A stretch of 64,000 nucleotides of DNA from PLanc-01 sp035342095 (GTDB taxonomy: Bacteria; Planctomycetota; Phycisphaerae; Sedimentisphaerales; Anaerobacaceae): positions 17,625-81,624 of the forward strand of contig DAOQWL010000015.1 in NCBI GenBank assembly GCA_035342095.1. The letters run 5' to 3'. The position numbers and the translations under genes were made by a program. Positions 63,541 to 64,000 of the stretch are shown piece after piece; positions within the stretch are counted from its first letter, which is position 1; every line of letters begins with the position of its first letter. The notes under the pieces were generated by a model. The model ran no database searches, was not told the origin of the DNA, and worked only from the letters and a program-made list of their open reading frames with translations.

Positions 63541-64000
63541 GATTCGACCTCCTACAGTAAGTGAGTTGTACTTACCCAGTCCCGGCAGCCCATCCTGCGA
63601 CGCGTCGCCGGGGCTCAACGATCCGCCATTTGGAGCGAAACGATGTGCATCCATAAGCCTCGCGCATTGGTGCAGTAAACCCAATAGGTCGTACCCCGTG
63701 CCCTCTCCCATGGACTCAGGCACACGAACCGGAGCATCCCCATGGGCAAACAGCAAGCGAGCCTGGGCCGGAACGCCGAGCGCAGAGTTCGAGCAAACGC
63801 AACCCCCGTTGCACTTTTCAAATCAGTCCGGCCTGGAGAGATCCGGACCTGTATGTCGCAGCCTCATCAAAGGTGTCGATCTGTCCGTCATCATGGCGGG
63901 CGCACGCGGAAAACACAAGAGAAAAAACCGCGAGAGAATCACTCCGTGTGTGAGGATGAATCCTGGCACTCTCAGGCGGCCGCTCGCTCGGATTTCCAGT
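63541..64000. other. Right end of window, no supported gene
   Basis: Short arginine-rich frames here overlap each other and have no ribosome site or family motif, so none is called. A gene on either strand could begin beyond 64000. Confidence 0.5.

Overview
The window looks like a contig from an anaerobic, probably saccharolytic and proteolytic planctomycete, most likely of the class Phycisphaerae (Sedimentisphaerales-like). The indications are indirect: GC-rich DNA, a subtilase carrying dockerin and LamG-type domains, several PQQ-type beta-propellers, a TAT-exported Gfo/Idh oxidoreductase, a secreted sialidase and a pectate lyase, many dispersed palindromic repeats, and oxygen-sensitive chemistry (a HydF-like GTPase and a glycyl radical enzyme with its activase). 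One 100-base run of N lies inside a collapsed repeat, so this is an assembled draft. No rRNA, tRNA, CRISPR array or complete insertion sequence was seen.

Layout. 1-4.8 kb is housekeeping on the minus strand: a HydF-like GTPase (cut by the window edge), truA, asd, a bile-acid/Na+ symporter family protein and metK. 4.9-7.4 kb is the secreted subtilase. 7.9-15.3 kb holds hypothetical exported proteins, a STAS protein, a double-ACT protein, and an ECF sigma factor with a membrane partner and a large exported coiled-coil protein; a C/U-rich hairpin RNA candidate precedes the sigma gene. 15.3-28.1 kb holds a Gfo/Idh oxidoreductase, a TVP38 membrane protein, a UDG-linked-type radical SAM protein interrupted in frame by a palindromic repeat, a two-gene arginine-to-putrescine route (pyruvoyl arginine decarboxylase and agmatinase), CorA, a DHH phosphoesterase, a PIG-L deacetylase and purH.

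28.1-31.9 kb is the most striking accessory region. A STAND P-loop NTPase carries near-identical 46-residue TPR repeats, overlaps a small partner gene, and sits beside an AlkD-like gene transcribed away from it. It resembles a biological-conflict (NLR-like) operon. 31.9-44.8 kb is catabolic: a sialidase-like lipoprotein, a glycyl radical enzyme matching trans-4-hydroxy-L-proline dehydratase with its activase, a DUF4160 pair, a zincin and an ATP-grasp ligase, then an M2/M3-like peptidase, a Na+/solute symporter and an Xaa-Pro aminopeptidase. Together these could serve peptide and hydroxyproline use.

44.8-52.5 kb holds a MarR/thioredoxin pair followed by a tightly coupled minus-strand operon: Fe-S protein, DUF116-polyprenyl synthase fusion, MFS exporter, a prenyltransferase-fold protein and a squalene-hopene-cyclase-like protein. 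This is a candidate terpenoid pathway. 52.7-64 kb has two PQQ propellers, a MarR regulator whose palindromic operator sits in the -35/-10 spacer of its own promoter and of a flavin-binding protein gene, a secretin, a decayed propeller pseudogene, a TAT-exported superoxide dismutase, a zinc-ribbon protein, a pectate lyase and a broken FG-GAP propeller gene.

Most promoters proposed here are sigma-70-like hexamers spaced by 16-17 bp and read by eye. All family calls come from motif reading without database searches.
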